Positions 31,850-44,252 of a stretch of DNA of 64,000 bases are shown here, in pieces (the stretch's first letter is position 1; every line of letters begins with the position of its first letter). A program made the position numbers and the translations under genes. Source of the DNA: Tipula vernalis (taxonomy: Eukaryota; Arthropoda; Insecta; Diptera; Tipulidae); NCBI GenBank assembly GCA_958295665.1, contig OY282559.1, forward strand, positions 246,384,764 through 246,448,763, in the 5' to 3' direction. The notes under the pieces are model-generated. The model was not told the DNA's origin. It made no database searches and worked only from the letters and a program-made list of their open reading frames with translations.

Positions 31850-32115
31850 AACATGTTCAAGCACGACACGCCTACTTGCCTCCCCAAACTGGATATGTCA
31901 GTAATTTGGGATCCGAAAAATATTGTTATGGATGCGGGGCACCCAATGTATTAAAACCTAATTGCCTAAACTGTAATGCATTAATGACGGAAAACCAACG
32001 CAGGCAAATGAAACAACCTGGAGTTCCTTTTGCCCAAGCAACACAGACACCCAGGACGCAATCAGAGGAAGTAGCTTCCAAAACATGTCCCGAGCTCTAC
32101 CAGGGTTGGCATTAG
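31850..32115 (+). pseudogene. Gag Cys-knuckle region, frameshifted from the capsid
   Basis: The frame contains YCYGCGAPNVLKPNCLNCN, a C-x2-C-x9-C-x2-C arrangement in place of the usual CCHC knuckle. A non-standard knuckle is a known trait of the CsRn1 family. It should bind the element's RNA. The frame is separated from capsid by the shift at about 31840 and ends at 32115 without joining the protease. Confidence 0.75.
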
Positions 32116-32327
32116 TTCCAAAAGATGTTCATAATATTTCTATTATCCAACGTCCCTTTAACAATCATTTACCTTATCATTCGTCAAATTTATTTAATTC
32201 CGGGCATGATTCGGAATATCCTCCACAATATACTGCTGATCAGGCAACACAAACCTTAACGGTACACGCCAAAGCGAACCCAAGTCGATCTATTCGCTAC
32301 TGGACTTTGTGAAACCAAATCCGAAAA

Positions 32328-33287
32328 ATGATCTCTGAATCCGTTTTTAATTTACAAAATGACAAGCGACCTTATGCTCAGGTTCTTATCAACGGTACAC
32401 CTTACACCGGCCTATTAGATAGTGGAGCTAATGTCAGCGTGCTTGGAACTGGTTCGGAACAGTTTCTGGAACAAACCAAAGTTAAAGTTCATCAGCTACC
32501 TTCTTTCTTACAAACCGCAAGTGGCGAAAAACAACCCATCCTGGGCCATGTTGTTCTTCCGGTCTCTTATCAAGGAACAGTAAAGCGTATACGTTTCCAT
32601 ATAGCTCCTGGTCTAGTACAACCGCTTTATCTTGGAATAGATTTTTGCGATGCTTTTGGTCTTAGGCCTATTATAATTAGTTCTTTGGACATACAAGAGC
32701 CTACTGTCATTCCAAGTAATCGTCACGAACTCCTGCCTGAACAAGAAAACCAACTGGGCAAAACAATCGCCATGTTCCCATGTTCCACTAAAAATGGTTT
32801 AGGAAGAACGAGTCTTGTTTCTCATACCATCGATGTTCGGAATGCTGTGCCTGTAAAACAACGTTACTATCAAGTATCACCAGCGATTCAGGCAGAGATC
32901 GACAAGGAGTTGGATAGAATGTTGGAGTTGGGGGTTATAGAAGAATGTCAGAGTGCATGGTCTTCACCTGTCGCCCTTGTTCGCAAGAGCACTGGTAAGG
33001 TGAGGCTATGTCTTGACGCTCGGAAAGTGAATGCAGTCACTGTCAAGGATGCATATCCATTGCCATTAATAGCTGGATTGCTTAGTAGGCTAGAACACAC
33101 TAAGTACATCTCGTCTATAGATCTTAAAGATGCCTTCTGGCAGATCCCGCTGGATCCACAATCAAGGGACAAAACTGCATTCACCGGAAAAGGTGACCTC
33201 GATAACGGACTATCCAACTCCCAAAACCACCCGACAGCTAAGACGATTTTTGGGAATGGCAGGGTGGTATCATCGATTTATCTGTAA
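32328..33287 (+). pseudogene. Pol part 1: protease and N-terminal RT, broken by deletion
   Basis: The aspartic protease motif LLDSGANVSVLG is at residues 29-40, with LYLGIDF near 106. The RT begins with VPVKQRYYQVSP, IDKELDRMLELGVIEECQSA and WSSPVALVRKSTGKVRLCLD, then IDLKDAFWQIPL, which has the first catalytic Asp. Just after DKTAF (about 33180) the sequence jumps to PEKVTSI sequence in another frame. The fingers-palm region with the YxDD box is therefore missing, and the remaining codons to 33287 are out of frame. Confidence 0.9.
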
Positions 33288-35100
33288 CTTTGCCACGATA
33301 TGCTCTCCTCTTACTGATCTTTCAAAACGCAATCAAAAATTAGCATGGAATGATGAAGCCCAAAAGGCATTCTGTCTTCTGAAAACCTCTTTAACAACAG
33401 CACCCGTCCTTCGCAATGCTGACTTCACGAAACACTTTTACATCCAATGTGATGCCAGTAATTGTGGAATCGGGAGTGTTTTGTTTCAGCGTTTGGATGA
33501 CGGTACTGAGTATCCTATCGCGTATTATTCGCATAAGCTGAACTCTGCACAACGTAAGTACAGCGTAACAGAGCTCGAGTGGTTGTCCGCGGTAATGAGC
33601 GTGAAACAATTCAGGCCATATGTGGAGGGGTCCGCTTTCACTATAATCACCGATCACTCGAGTCTCCGATGGCTAATGGATCAGAGGGATTTATCCGGAC
33701 GACTCGCGCGACGGAGTCTCAAGTTACAAGGCTTTAATTTTAATATTGAGTACCGCAAGGGAGCTCTAAACGTCGTTCCGGATGCCCTATCCAGAATACA
33801 TCTTGAAGCTCTCATTAACTCTGATGTTATCGGTGATGGTGGTGCGAGTTTGCCTCCTCTGCAAGTGGACCTTGACGATGAGGCGTTTAAGGATGATATT
33901 TACGTTGGCAGAGTTAAGGCGTTAAAGGAAAATCCAAACATCAAATCCAATTACAGAGAATTCGACGGTAAATTGTATGTACTCTTTAATGCAGATCAAG
34001 ACCAAATATCTGATTTTTCACACTGGAAATTAGTGATTCCGGAACCACTAATACTAGGTCTTATACAAAAAGCACATAATGCTCCAACAAGCGCGCATCT
34101 CGGGTTCGCGAAAACTTTAGAAGTTTTACAGCGACAGTTCTATTGGCCCACCATGTCCCGTGATATCCGTACCTATATTCACAATTGTGAAATGTGCAAG
34201 AAGATAAAACCTACAAATTACATCACTCAGCCTGAGATGGGAAATTATCGAGGGGTGTATCGACCATTCCAAAGACTCTTTATTGATTTCTTAGGACCAT
34301 ACCCGCGCAGTACTAACGGAAATACCTACCTGTTGGTTGTATTAGACCATTATACGAAGTTTGTCCTGTTGGAGCCGCTTAAGAACGCCACCACCAAAGG
34401 CGTTGTTTCCTTTTTAAAGAAAAGAGTTTTTAATATATTTGGAATTCCAGAATGGCTAGTATCGGACAATGGAAAGCAATTCCGATCAAATTTACTAGCA
34501 GATTTTCTTAAAACTTATGGAGTCACGCAGCAATTTACCGCACACTACTCTCCCCAATCAAATGCATCGGAGAGGGTAAATCGCACGATTATTTCCGCTG
34601 TACGGGCTTATATTGCTGACAATCATAAGCATTGGGATATGTACTTGAACAAAATTGGCTCGGCATTGAGGAACGTAACCCATTCCTCGACGGGGTTTTC
34701 TCCGTATTTTCTTACGTTTGGTCAATATATGATAAGTCACGGTTCGTCGTATGGCTTAATGAGGAACTTTAATTTGTTGGAAGATCGATATTTCACTACG
34801 GGAGATAATGTTGCTCGGTTGTCAAATGCACAGGAACTTGTTTTATCGCACCTCAGAAATGCTTATAATCGGAACTCTAGTCAGTACAATCTTAGAAGTA
34901 AGCCTCGAACGTTCTCATCGGGACAGCAAGTTTTCGTTTGAAATTTTCCAAAAAGTAATGCTGGAAACAACTTTTGTGCTAAATTAACCCCGAAATTTGT
35001 CAAAGCAACTGTGATAAGAAAAATTGGGCAAGTAGCTTACGAGCTCGGTGGTGCGAATGGAAAGATCTTAGGTATTTGTCATGCAAAAGATATAAGGTGA
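33185..35100 (+). pseudogene. Pol part 2: RT connection, RNase H and integrase
   Basis: After the deletion, EKVTSITDYPTPKTTRQLRR and FLGMAGWYHRFI (RT thumb) lead into RNase H (FYIQCDASNCGIGSVLFQ, ITDHSSLRWL, LSGRLARRSL). The integrase has its HHCC finger (HNAPTSAHLGF..CEMC) and DDE residues in FIDFLG, LVSDNGKQF and SNASERVNRT (about 34284, 34464, 34568). An in-frame TGA follows GQQVFV at 34939-34941. The C-terminal tail continues beyond it (AKLTPKFVKATVIRKIG, GKILGICHAKDIR) to TGA at 35098-35100. The domains are otherwise well preserved, suggesting a fairly young insertion. Confidence 0.9.
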
Positions 35101-37013
35101 ATTTTGTAATTTCCGTTTGCAATTTAAAAAATGTAAGAATTTATGGTTATCTACTCGTATATCCTATATACATACTCGTATATGTATATGTTATTAATGT
35201 TTCGCTAGCTCATAATTTATTATTTTGTGCCTATAAGTTTATATTGTCTGGTTTTTGAGAATTGTTTAAACCGTTGGTTGAATGCCCGGCTCTGAGACTT
35301 ATCTAGGGTGCTGGGTCCGCCCCACGATTTGTGGCAATCAGGGAATTGCGGGATATAATGGGTTTTTAGATTTTAAATAAAAAAATATTGGTATATCATA
35401 GTTCGTTCACTACACCGTATTGACATTGTCGGACTATACAGGGAAAAAAATTGATTCCTGCACTGTACCTATGCTCACGTTATAAAAAAAATGTATTCTT
35501 GCTTGATAGAGCTTTAATAATGAATATTGTACAGGTGATCAATAGATTAGCGCTACAATAATATAAATTTATGAGATAACAGTTGGATTGTTCAAATGTG
35601 TTGGGGAATAATAAAACGAAAAAAAAAAAAAATGAAACGGAACGAAGATAGAAAAAAACGGGCTGAAGATGGGATGGTCGAGATGAAATGCGGGGAGTCG
35701 GAAAATTATTTTTGGTTCGATTTACTTGTTGGATAAAAACAATATAAAAAGTACAAAATTAAAAATAAAACAAGAACAAAATAGATAGTAATTACTATAA
35801 GTGAATACTTGAATTGATATAATTATAAGTTTAAATTAAGATAATATACTATTTAATAAACTTTGATAATTAAGATTTTAGAATAAACGATAGTGATAAT
35901 ACGTATATCGTTGAATTGTGATCAACCGTGATTATCGTGACGATTATAAAAATAAAAAAAATTAAAAAAAAAAAACAAGGAAACTAAACAAACATTAAAG
36001 TGATAAGTTTACCATCTAAGTTTGATAGTGGCATAATGGATAATGGTACCCACTAATAAACCGAAACAACAGTAAAAGACTAATCAGTGTTACTATTCAG
36101 TATAATATGTTAAAAAAAAACATAAAGTTAATTATCTATTAAATATGGTACGATAAGTTCTAATAAGTATATCTAAATAATAACAAAATCACATCACATG
36201 TTAAATTGCGAAGTGAAAATTGGGTAGGATGATTCCTGTTACATAACATGAACAAAACGTGTACCAAACAAACAGAAAAATAAGAAGGTTGCCGCTTCGG
36301 ATGTCCTTCACGCAACAAAAAAAAAAAAAAAAAGTTACAACACGGAATAATCCACATCCACAAATTGTGAATATGTTTTTTTTTATTTTATTTATATTAA
36401 TTGATATCTTTCATTTTTAGACATTAGTTACTGTTAATTATTATTTAAGATTTTAGAATTAATTAGCTAGTTAGGTATTAGGAGTAAGAATGCATTTTTT
36501 TTGGGTAACGGTTTGATTGTGTATTTTATTTTATTTTGGTTCATCAATGAATATTTCATTTAAGTGATTAATTTTCTTTTGAATTTAATAAATTAATTTG
36601 TTTATGAATTGATTCAGTAATTAACGGTTTTTCAATTGTTTTCAAAATTAATGTTTCATTTTTCAGCTAAGTGTCGCGTGTAACAAAATGATACGTTAAG
36701 TTAGTTCTATTTCTGTTGGTGGTGAAACAGTGATCTCGAGCCAGAAACACAACCAGTTTTTATTTGTCCTACAGCATATTAATCAAGCTTCCTAGTGATC
36801 CAGAAAAAAACTCCCCCCACCATTGCAACCTAGCCGGCTGTAAAAATGCTGCTGGATCTATCACTGGGAAGTCTGTGGTCAGTTTTCAAGGATTAAAAAT
36901 ATTCTCAATTTTTTTTTTTTTTAATACAAAACTGTCACAAACATTGGTTTAAATTTAAAAATAAGAGAAAGATAAGAAATTATTTACTAAAAGGAATATT
37001 ATGTACTATTTCA

Positions 37014-37016
<3 letters not shown>
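35101..37016. other. Ty3/gypsy 3' flank and AT-rich noncoding DNA
   Basis: No gene recognised. A GC-richer patch (35285-35360, gcccggctctgagactt) follows the pol end and could belong to the 3' UTR or LTR, but no partner copy is visible upstream of gag. A short plus-strand frame near 36800-36890 reads CNLAGCKNAAGSITGKSVVS and looks protein-like, but it is unidentified. Confidence 0.45.

Positions 37017-37105
<89 letters not shown>
37017..37105. repeat. (TA)n microsatellite, about 44 units
   Basis: Uninterrupted tatata tract next to the 3' end of the minus-strand LINE. Confidence 0.97.
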
Positions 37106-37107
<2 letters not shown>

Positions 37108-37459
37108 ATTCTTCATATTTGTAATATCCAATATGTACTCGTATGCTAATGTTTCAATCATAACAGTTGGGAACTAGTTTAAATGCAAACATAAAATGAT
37201 GTGTATTGGATTAATGACTAATTTCATATTCACGCACGTATTCGCTAAATAACATAGATCATACTTTGTTTTTAAAAGAACCCAAAGGGAGTTGTTTAAA
37301 ATATTCTGGTAGCTTATTATAAAATTGCAAGCCTTTATAAAAGAAGCTATTCTGTTAGGTTTCATGTAAAAAATTAGGTGGAGGTCGGAAGTGGTGCGCA
37401 AATCTCCCTTCTCTTCCTGACACTTCAATATTCAATGGAACTGGCATATTGTACTTTAT

Positions 37460-40077
37460 CATATTGTTTTTAATTTTATATACCAGAAGATTGAACTCCT
37501 AATCGACCAATTTATGTAATGGTAGAATCTTCTCTGAATACAGATGGATAGAAGGTGTACGTTTCCTAGATCAAAAATTGCTTTGATTGCTTTGTTCTGT
37601 ATAAGTTGTAATTCTTGAATAGATGTTTTATTAGCTGATCCATATGCTGGAATTAAATAATTTAGATGAGAGTGTATATAAGACAAATAAATATTTGCCA
37701 AAACAATTTCTATAATAAATTTACTAGTACGGCGGAAAACACTTATTAACAGGACCAATTTCCTCTTAATTTTTTGTAAATGATGGAACAAACTCAAACG
37801 ATCATCCATATAAAGACCCAAATAATTAAACTTATCGACCTTCCTAATAATATCACCATTTAACATGATTTCCGAAAATACATCTGGATCGAAAGTTAGT
37901 TTTCCAAAAGCATCATGAAGTTGGTCTTTGTTGTATTAATTTTTAAGTGGTTTTGGTTTAAGTAATTTTCTAAGGTGGTTAAATCTGATAACATATCAGT
38001 TTTCATTTCAATCATTGATTTGGAATTATTTATAATGGCTGCATCATCGGCAAAAACTTGAAGTGTGCCTTTTGGGGGTTTAAAAAATATATCATTAATA
38101 TAAATTAAGAAAAAAAGCATTTTCAAATGCTTTGGAAAGGTCAACAAATAAAACTCCAACTTTCCTGTTAATTTCCAAATTCATGTTCAAGGTCTTTATC
38201 AGATACGGGCAGGCAGGCAAAGTGCCACTGTTTTGTTGAAATCCATATTGATGTCTGTTAATAAGATCATGTTCCGTTAAAGTAACTAGTTATTTGCTTA
38301 TGTATAACGCGTTCGATAATTTTGGAAAATACTGGTAGGACTGATATGGGACGATAATCTCTTGGATTGGTTCTTGAGTCGCCTTTAAAAATAGAAGTAA
38401 TTTTTGCAACCTTTAAATTATCCGAAAAAATGTTTTCCTCGATCGCACTATTTACAGCAGAAGTAACTATTGGTACCAAACGGTTTATACTTTGCTTAAT
38501 AATTCCTGTTGAAATATTGTCGTAACCAGGGGCGCCCTTAGATTTCAAATTCAAGATGCTATTGGATATATCATCTTGTGTTACTAGATCGAAGGATCGC
38601 AATGATTACCGTGGCAAAACCGATTCATCGTACAGACAATTACTCGTGGTTACACTTTGTACCAATAGATTTTTCTTTTCCGAGCCCACTTCATTAAAGA
38701 ATTCATTAAATTGCGCTGCAACCTCAATTTCTTAGTCGACAACTTTATTACCAATATTTAATTTGATATTGATAGACTTTTTACTTTCTTTTACTCTAGT
38801 AAAATAAAGTATAGTAATCATGAAAATTTTGGACCTTGAGATTTTTAGAGATTTATCTGTTTTGTGGTCCCCTGAGTCCGAAAAAGTGGATTTCGAAATG
38901 GTGTCTGTCTGTCAGTCTGTGTCCTCTCTACAGCCCAGATGGTTTAACCAATCGAACTGAAACTTTAGATTTAAGCTTTTTTGATAAATTGGGAGGTCCC
39001 ATTGAATTTTACTCCAAATCGGCTAACCGCAAGTGGCCACTCCCTTGGTCCAAAAAATTTATTTTGCAAATATCTTAAAAAGTATAAGGTTTACAAAAAA
39101 CTACTTAATACAAAATGTTTCCAAAAATTAAAACAAAATAAAATAAAAATAAAAAATTAAAAAAAAAAAAAATTCCAGAAAAGAAAGTCGTGTGTTGGCC
39201 ACACCTCCATTTTTTCTATTTTGCAGTATACTCACGATTTTGGCTAAGTATTTTCTTTGAATTTTGGTTTATTATTTCAGTAAGTTCATAATAAAAGCTT
39301 TTAAAATTGGATCCCGAAAAATCAAAAGCGTCAACAAATTGTTGTATGGCACGATAATTAGTCTTCAATAAAAATTTACTACTGCTATTTTTTTCGCCAC
39401 ACTGCAATTAATCAGCATATATTGATGGTCACTCAAAATAGTATCTTCTATTAAAGGAATATAATTATAATTAACTGAAGACAATATATGATCAATAATT
39501 GTTCCGTTTGAGTTAGAAAATCTGGTCGCAAATTTGGCATCTACTTTCTTTACTTCCCGAAAATAATTCATTTGAACAACTGTAAGATAGTCCACAACAT
39601 TTGAATCAGAAGCGTTTAATAAGTTTAATTAAATTCACATCACCTATTACAATTGATTTCGGAAACTTTGGTAGTAAGTTATCGAAGTATTCAAGGAAAA
39701 TATCAACCGTATTAGAGTCATATGTAGGAGGTCTATAAAGGCCTGTTAGTATTGAATAGTTAAGATCAAAATCAAGAGTTATATTTGTGAGTATAGTAAC
39801 AATTCCTAAATTTCGATTTTCTCGACAAATATGAAATGCATTATACATAGTTAGATAACAATACATGTTGAGTATCTTCATAACAAAAGAATGTTTCCGT
39901 AAGCACAATTATGTCGATTGGTTCGCATAATGTGAACAAAAACTCCTCAATTTTTTTAATTTTATTCTTCAATCTATTCATATTGAAGTATAAGATTCGA
40001 AGGTTACCGGCAATACACTGATTTAACAACTTTTTATGTTCACTCAATTCAATAACGCACCTGTCAGATTCATCCAT
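37460..40077 (-). pseudogene. LINE ORF2: endonuclease and reverse transcriptase
   Basis: The endonuclease starts NLRILYFNMNRLKNKIKKIE with DIIVLTETF. YNAFHICRENRNLG, LTGLYRPPTYDS, SIVIGDVN (the GDxN catalytic site), TIIDHILSS and ILSDHQYML (SDH catalytic site) follow. After the inserted repeat the RT has SKGAPGYDNISTGIIK, NPRDYRPISVLPVFSKIIER, HQYGFQQNSGT, VLFVDLSKAFE (first catalytic Asp) and VFADDAAII (DD pair). A frameshift and deletion near 38110 remove the segment between these last two. KVDKFNYLGLYMDDRLS marks the thumb. It is inactive. Confidence 0.85.
38782..39215 (+). repeat. CTGT-family repeat, copy 4, inserted in LINE ORF2
   Basis: Complete from the 5' palindrome to ttggccacacctcc. 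The CTGT tract is very short (about 38904-38920). The LINE reading frame resumes on both sides (REYTAK before, KSINIKLNIGNK after, on the minus strand), which fixes the boundaries to within a few bases and proves the family is mobile. Confidence 0.93.
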
Positions 40078-40312
40078 ATTAGATAATATTTCTATGAAGC
40101 TAATTACTAATATTAACTGTAAAATATTCCTTTATACGCTAAAAATAAGGAAAAGAAAAGATAATAAATAATATAAATGAATTCAGTTTGTAGTTATTTG
40201 ACAATTAAATATAATAAGATAATAATAATAACAAAAAGATTTAATTAAATTTACGACTGTTTTGAATTTACACTTGCGGCTACCAGTTTGCTTCTTCTTC
40301 TGCAATAGCTAT

Positions 40313-40526
40313 TACTAATGATACATGTTAAACCGAAAGTGGTCTGACTGAAAATGTCCGAGATAAATTCAACATTAAAACGGCGGCTTGACTGAAAGCA
40401 AAGATTATTAACAAGAAGATCTTCTTGCTAATAATCTTTGCTTTCAGTCAAGTCGCCGTGTACATGTTGAATTTATCTCGGACGTTTTCAGTCAGACCAC
40501 TTTCGGTTTAACATGTATCTTTAGTA
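40313..40526. mobile_element. Palindromic 214-bp MITE, copy 1
   Basis: The whole element is an imperfect palindrome. Ends are tactaatgatacatgttaaa and its inverse; the centre contains caagaagatcttcttg. Flanked by tat on both sides (40310-40312 and 40527-40529). A second copy of identical length is at 46588-46801. Confidence 0.93.
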
Positions 40527-40529
40527 TAT

Positions 40530-41283
40530 GTTTGTTTGCGGGTCATCATCTGTTTTTTAGTGTTGTTGTGTTTGCTAATTTTTTCAATGTCGGTTATTGA
40601 TTTAATTACAACTGCTTTTTCTTTGTTTGTTTTTCTAGCGAGGACTCGACCATTGCGATAATATGCATGCACAATTATTTTGTTAGGATGTTTTTTTAAC
40701 TGATTCAATTGCTTTAATAATAACATATTTGTAGTGGTGAGCCTTTCACGTATGCATATAGATTTGCTTTCTGTTTGTTGGGTCATCGGTGGTAGTCTGT
40801 TGTTTCCCCGGATTTATTTGATGAGCATTTAGAGGCCCAAAGCTTCGTATTTTATCCAACAATCGGGATTTGTTTTGTAAATCATTGAAACCGAGTCGAG
40901 TACCACCTGTTGATGACGTTATTACTCTTGTGAATACAACCTTTACAGCTTGTATATTGAATACATAATATTCCAAAATTTTATACAAGGAATTATCTGA
41001 ATTGTGTGAGTCTCCATTTGGAAGACCATATATTACAACATCCAGCGTGATTTCTTTTTGATGAAAATAATTAAGTTCGTCTCTCATAGTATCTATATCA
41101 CGGTTACGTATTTCAACATCTTCCTATAATATCATGACGTCAGTTTTTGTTTTAACATTATCTCTAACAAGCCCATCCACTGTTTCTTTTATTTGACATA
41201 ATATCTTTCGTAGTAGAATTTTCTGATTCTAGAATGTTATTTAATTTGCCGTTAGACCTCGATGTTGATTTTTGCCCCATTTT
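40530..41283 (-). pseudogene. LINE ORF1
   Basis: Starts MGQKSTSRSNGKLNNILESE at 41283. After a frameshift comes a predicted coiled-coil (DELNYFHQKEITLDVVIYGL), then KVVFTRVITSSTGGTRLGFN, LLDKIRSFGPLNAHQ and RERLTTTNMLLLKQLNQLKK with AYYRNGRVLARKT. The layout of a coiled coil followed by an RNA-binding fold is typical of ORF1 in Jockey/CR1-type LINEs, which bind the element's RNA. Two or more frameshifts are present. Confidence 0.72.
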
Positions 41284-41300
41284 AATTTATTTGTTTTTGG

Positions 41301-44252
41301 TTTTTTTTCTTTCTTTTTTTTATACAAGAATACCTTGCACCACACTAATTTTTGTAGTTTTGTCCTTCACAATTATTTTCTGTTGCCTTTATATTTAAAT
41401 TGGCACAATTTAACATATTTCAAAATATATTTTTGTTTTAATACTGTTCTTATAGGATAGGATGGATTACAGAATAAACTCGCTTATTGGAACACTCCTT
41501 AATGTAGCTATCCAATTTTCTCCGAATTCAAACTAAAAGACATATTAGCCAGACAAAGAACCGAAGAGTTCAAACATTTATTGAAATTTTTGGGAGACAT
41601 TAATTGTAACCTGTGACCGCCTTAAAATTGCGAGTTACATCCTTTTTTTACGCTTCATGCGATCTATTGAATTTCTAATTTTGTGTTTTTTTTCTTTTTA
41701 TAATTACTTAAATCACACATTAACCAAAAGTGTTTAGTAAATTTCAGACACTAAAATACAAGAACACAGTGAGATCAATTTTTGATGTTAAACTAGCCAT
41801 TAACACCATTTATCACATGGACTTACTCTTTCAATAATAGGCAAACAAGAAATTATAACCTCATTAGGCGTAAATGTTGCTCGATATTACCATGTATTGG
41901 TGCTTATAATCAGCATCTTTTGTAATATCTGATAAGAAATTATCAAATTGACTTTGTATGTTTGTCTCTTTAGTTAAAATTTAGTTAATTTATATAGACT
42001 TGGAAGAACAAAAAAAAATTATTTATATTGGTTCAATAAATTAATTTTATGTATCTCTCAAAAACAAGAATTAGACAAAACTATTAAAAGAGAATAGGTT
42101 GTTCTCAAACTCAGCTTACATTTAAATTTCTTTGCAAAACTAAATCTTTGGTATAATCTGTTCAACTATTTAATTTAAGCTTATATTTCTCTAAAATATT
42201 GTTTAATGATAATTTGTTAAAATGACAAAAAAAAATTTATAATTACGCTTAATTCGTAGAACTTGAAATAACTAAACAAAATCAATGAAACTGAGCCAAT
42301 ATTTAATATTTTACTCGATCCATAGCCTAGCCAATCAAATATTTAATCATGGATTTCACACATTCAACAATTTTATAGGTTTTTCTGGAAGTCACGCGCG
42401 AATACACGGAATTTTTAATATTTTATTTAATTTAAAAATTACACAAATATCAAAAGGAATTACCGGCACTTATTTTGTTTCAATACGGAACCAACAAAAA
42501 TTCTCAGAAAAAAATTGGCCACACAATTAAATTCAATTTAAAATTTAAACGACCTCACACGATTAACTAATCGGCGCGCATTTCAAATATTTATTACTGT
42601 ACAATTTCCAAATTGAAATAAAGTATTTGCGATTAGTGTACCACATAATCATACCGTGATTTATTTGAATTCGTGAGTAATCAATGTTCACGAATTTACT
42701 AAATACCATTTAATAATACCAAAAAAAAAAAAAAATCTGAATGTAAACGGATCGGGTTCGCCGCTTAATAAATTGTTATTTTATTTTAGATCACGTTGGT
42801 TAAAAAAAATTTAAAATGCGCGAGATAATTGCCATTTGATCATTTACAAAAAAAAAAAAAAAAAAAATATTAAATATTAAATCGAAATTTACGGCTCATA
42901 CTTGTGCGAATTTTATTTTTGGAGAAAAACTAATAAATCTTTTGTACTAAATTGCTAACTTAATAATTATATTTAGTATGTGTACGAACACGTTCAATTA
43001 ATTAATATGGAATACAGAAATAATTGGGTGCGCGCGGTGATAGAGAAATTAAATTCAAGTTACAATTTATTTGCCACACTAAATCGATTATCAAGCGCGT
43101 CTATAACGCTATTATAGTGCATAGATAAACGGATACCTGTAAAGTGCAAGTTAAAACACCTGTGCATCATATTTTTTCGTTCCACTCTCTCATCATGTAA
43201 AAATGTTTAATTTTCTTCATTACACATTTTCTAATTTCATTTCACAAATAACAAGATAAAAATTAAAAGGCTACATTGCAAGACAACATCCATATCTCAG
43301 TCTGTTGGAAGCAAAGATCTTGTAAATTAAATTTTTTTTTATAATATAGAACTACATCGGTTAGTTGAAGTAAAATAAGAAAACAAAACATAAACGAATA
43401 AATTTATAGAGATAAAAACTATTGATTAAAAATAGATAAATGGTCAATTATAAGAATTTATACAACACAACGATCTCGATAAATAAAAAAAAACTAAACA
43501 TCCAATTCATTCGATACATTTAATCTTTTCTTAAATATCGATTATTATCGTCATCATCAATGGATTGGATTTATCGTTCTGTATAATCTACCTATATACT
43601 CCTGTTATTATTGTTGTTGCTACAATTTCAACTTGTTATAGTATTTATCTCGCTTGTAATTGTTGCGATTTGTGTTCTTTCTTAAACTGTTCTTTTTTTG
43701 TTGCCGTGCGTTCGATCTTTGAAAAAGTAAGTCACTTGTTCTTTATGATTGATATCAATTTGTTTAAATAACGCTATGCACTTCATTTTTTTATAGTTCA
43801 ATTTTGTTTGTGCTTTGGTTATTTAGTTAGATTTTAATGGAGTTCCTATGCTCGTAATTTGTAGCTATTTAGAGGTCCAATTAGATGATATCAGAGACCT
43901 TATTCTTGAGCTTCGCCCGGACAAAAGACACCAGTGATTTTACTACAAATACGTTTCCAGGGGCCTAACTAGGCATTTCGATTGCTATTTTCGACGGCTG
44001 CCGTTTTGTATTGGAAGGAATAATAATTTGTTCCTTTTTCTTCTTGTACCTTCTAATTCAAAACGATAGCAGCCTGATTCTCTAAAAAATAAGATAATTT
44101 GTAAACAGGAACAAGTGTAAAGTTTTACACATCTAAAGTTTATAGAAATTTATCTTATTTGACTAAAATCGCATTTCTGTTCAGTCGTAAACTTTATCAC
44201 TGAGCAACTCAGCACAAGCATCAATCACTATAGGTACAAATTATATTTATGT
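41301..44252. other. AT-rich noncoding stretch
   Basis: No reading frame, RNA gene or long repeat recognised. Several A-runs (42721-42734, 42848-42867). A GC-richer patch near 43915-43985 has no identified role. Confidence 0.5.

Larger units (their letters stand above)
30132..35100 (+). mobile_element. CsRn1-like Ty3/gypsy LTR retrotransposon, defective
   Basis: Gag, a Cys-knuckle, protease, RT, RNase H and integrase are present in that order on the plus strand. Gag is split into two frames, the RT centre is deleted and the integrase tail carries an in-frame stop. No LTR pair could be found by eye, so its borders are those of the coding region. The knuckle type and the gag N-terminal helix resemble the CsRn1 family. 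Confidence 0.88.
37106..41300 (-). mobile_element. Jockey/CR1-like LINE, nearly full length but decayed
   Basis: ORF1 (about 41283-40508) and ORF2 (about 40077-37460) are recognisable on the minus strand. The element is broken by a 214-bp MITE between ORF1 and ORF2 (40313-40526) and a CTGT repeat inside ORF2 (38782-39215). Its 3' side ends against the (TA)n tract. Confidence 0.85.

Noticed and set aside
31833..31852. cctaa motifs as possible insect telomeric repeat
   Set aside because: The unit is a 10-bp duplication (cataacctaa), not a (CCTAA)n array, and lies inside gag.
42285..42530. 81-codon plus-strand frame
   Set aside because: No recognisable motif and composition typical of chance frames in this AT-rich stretch.
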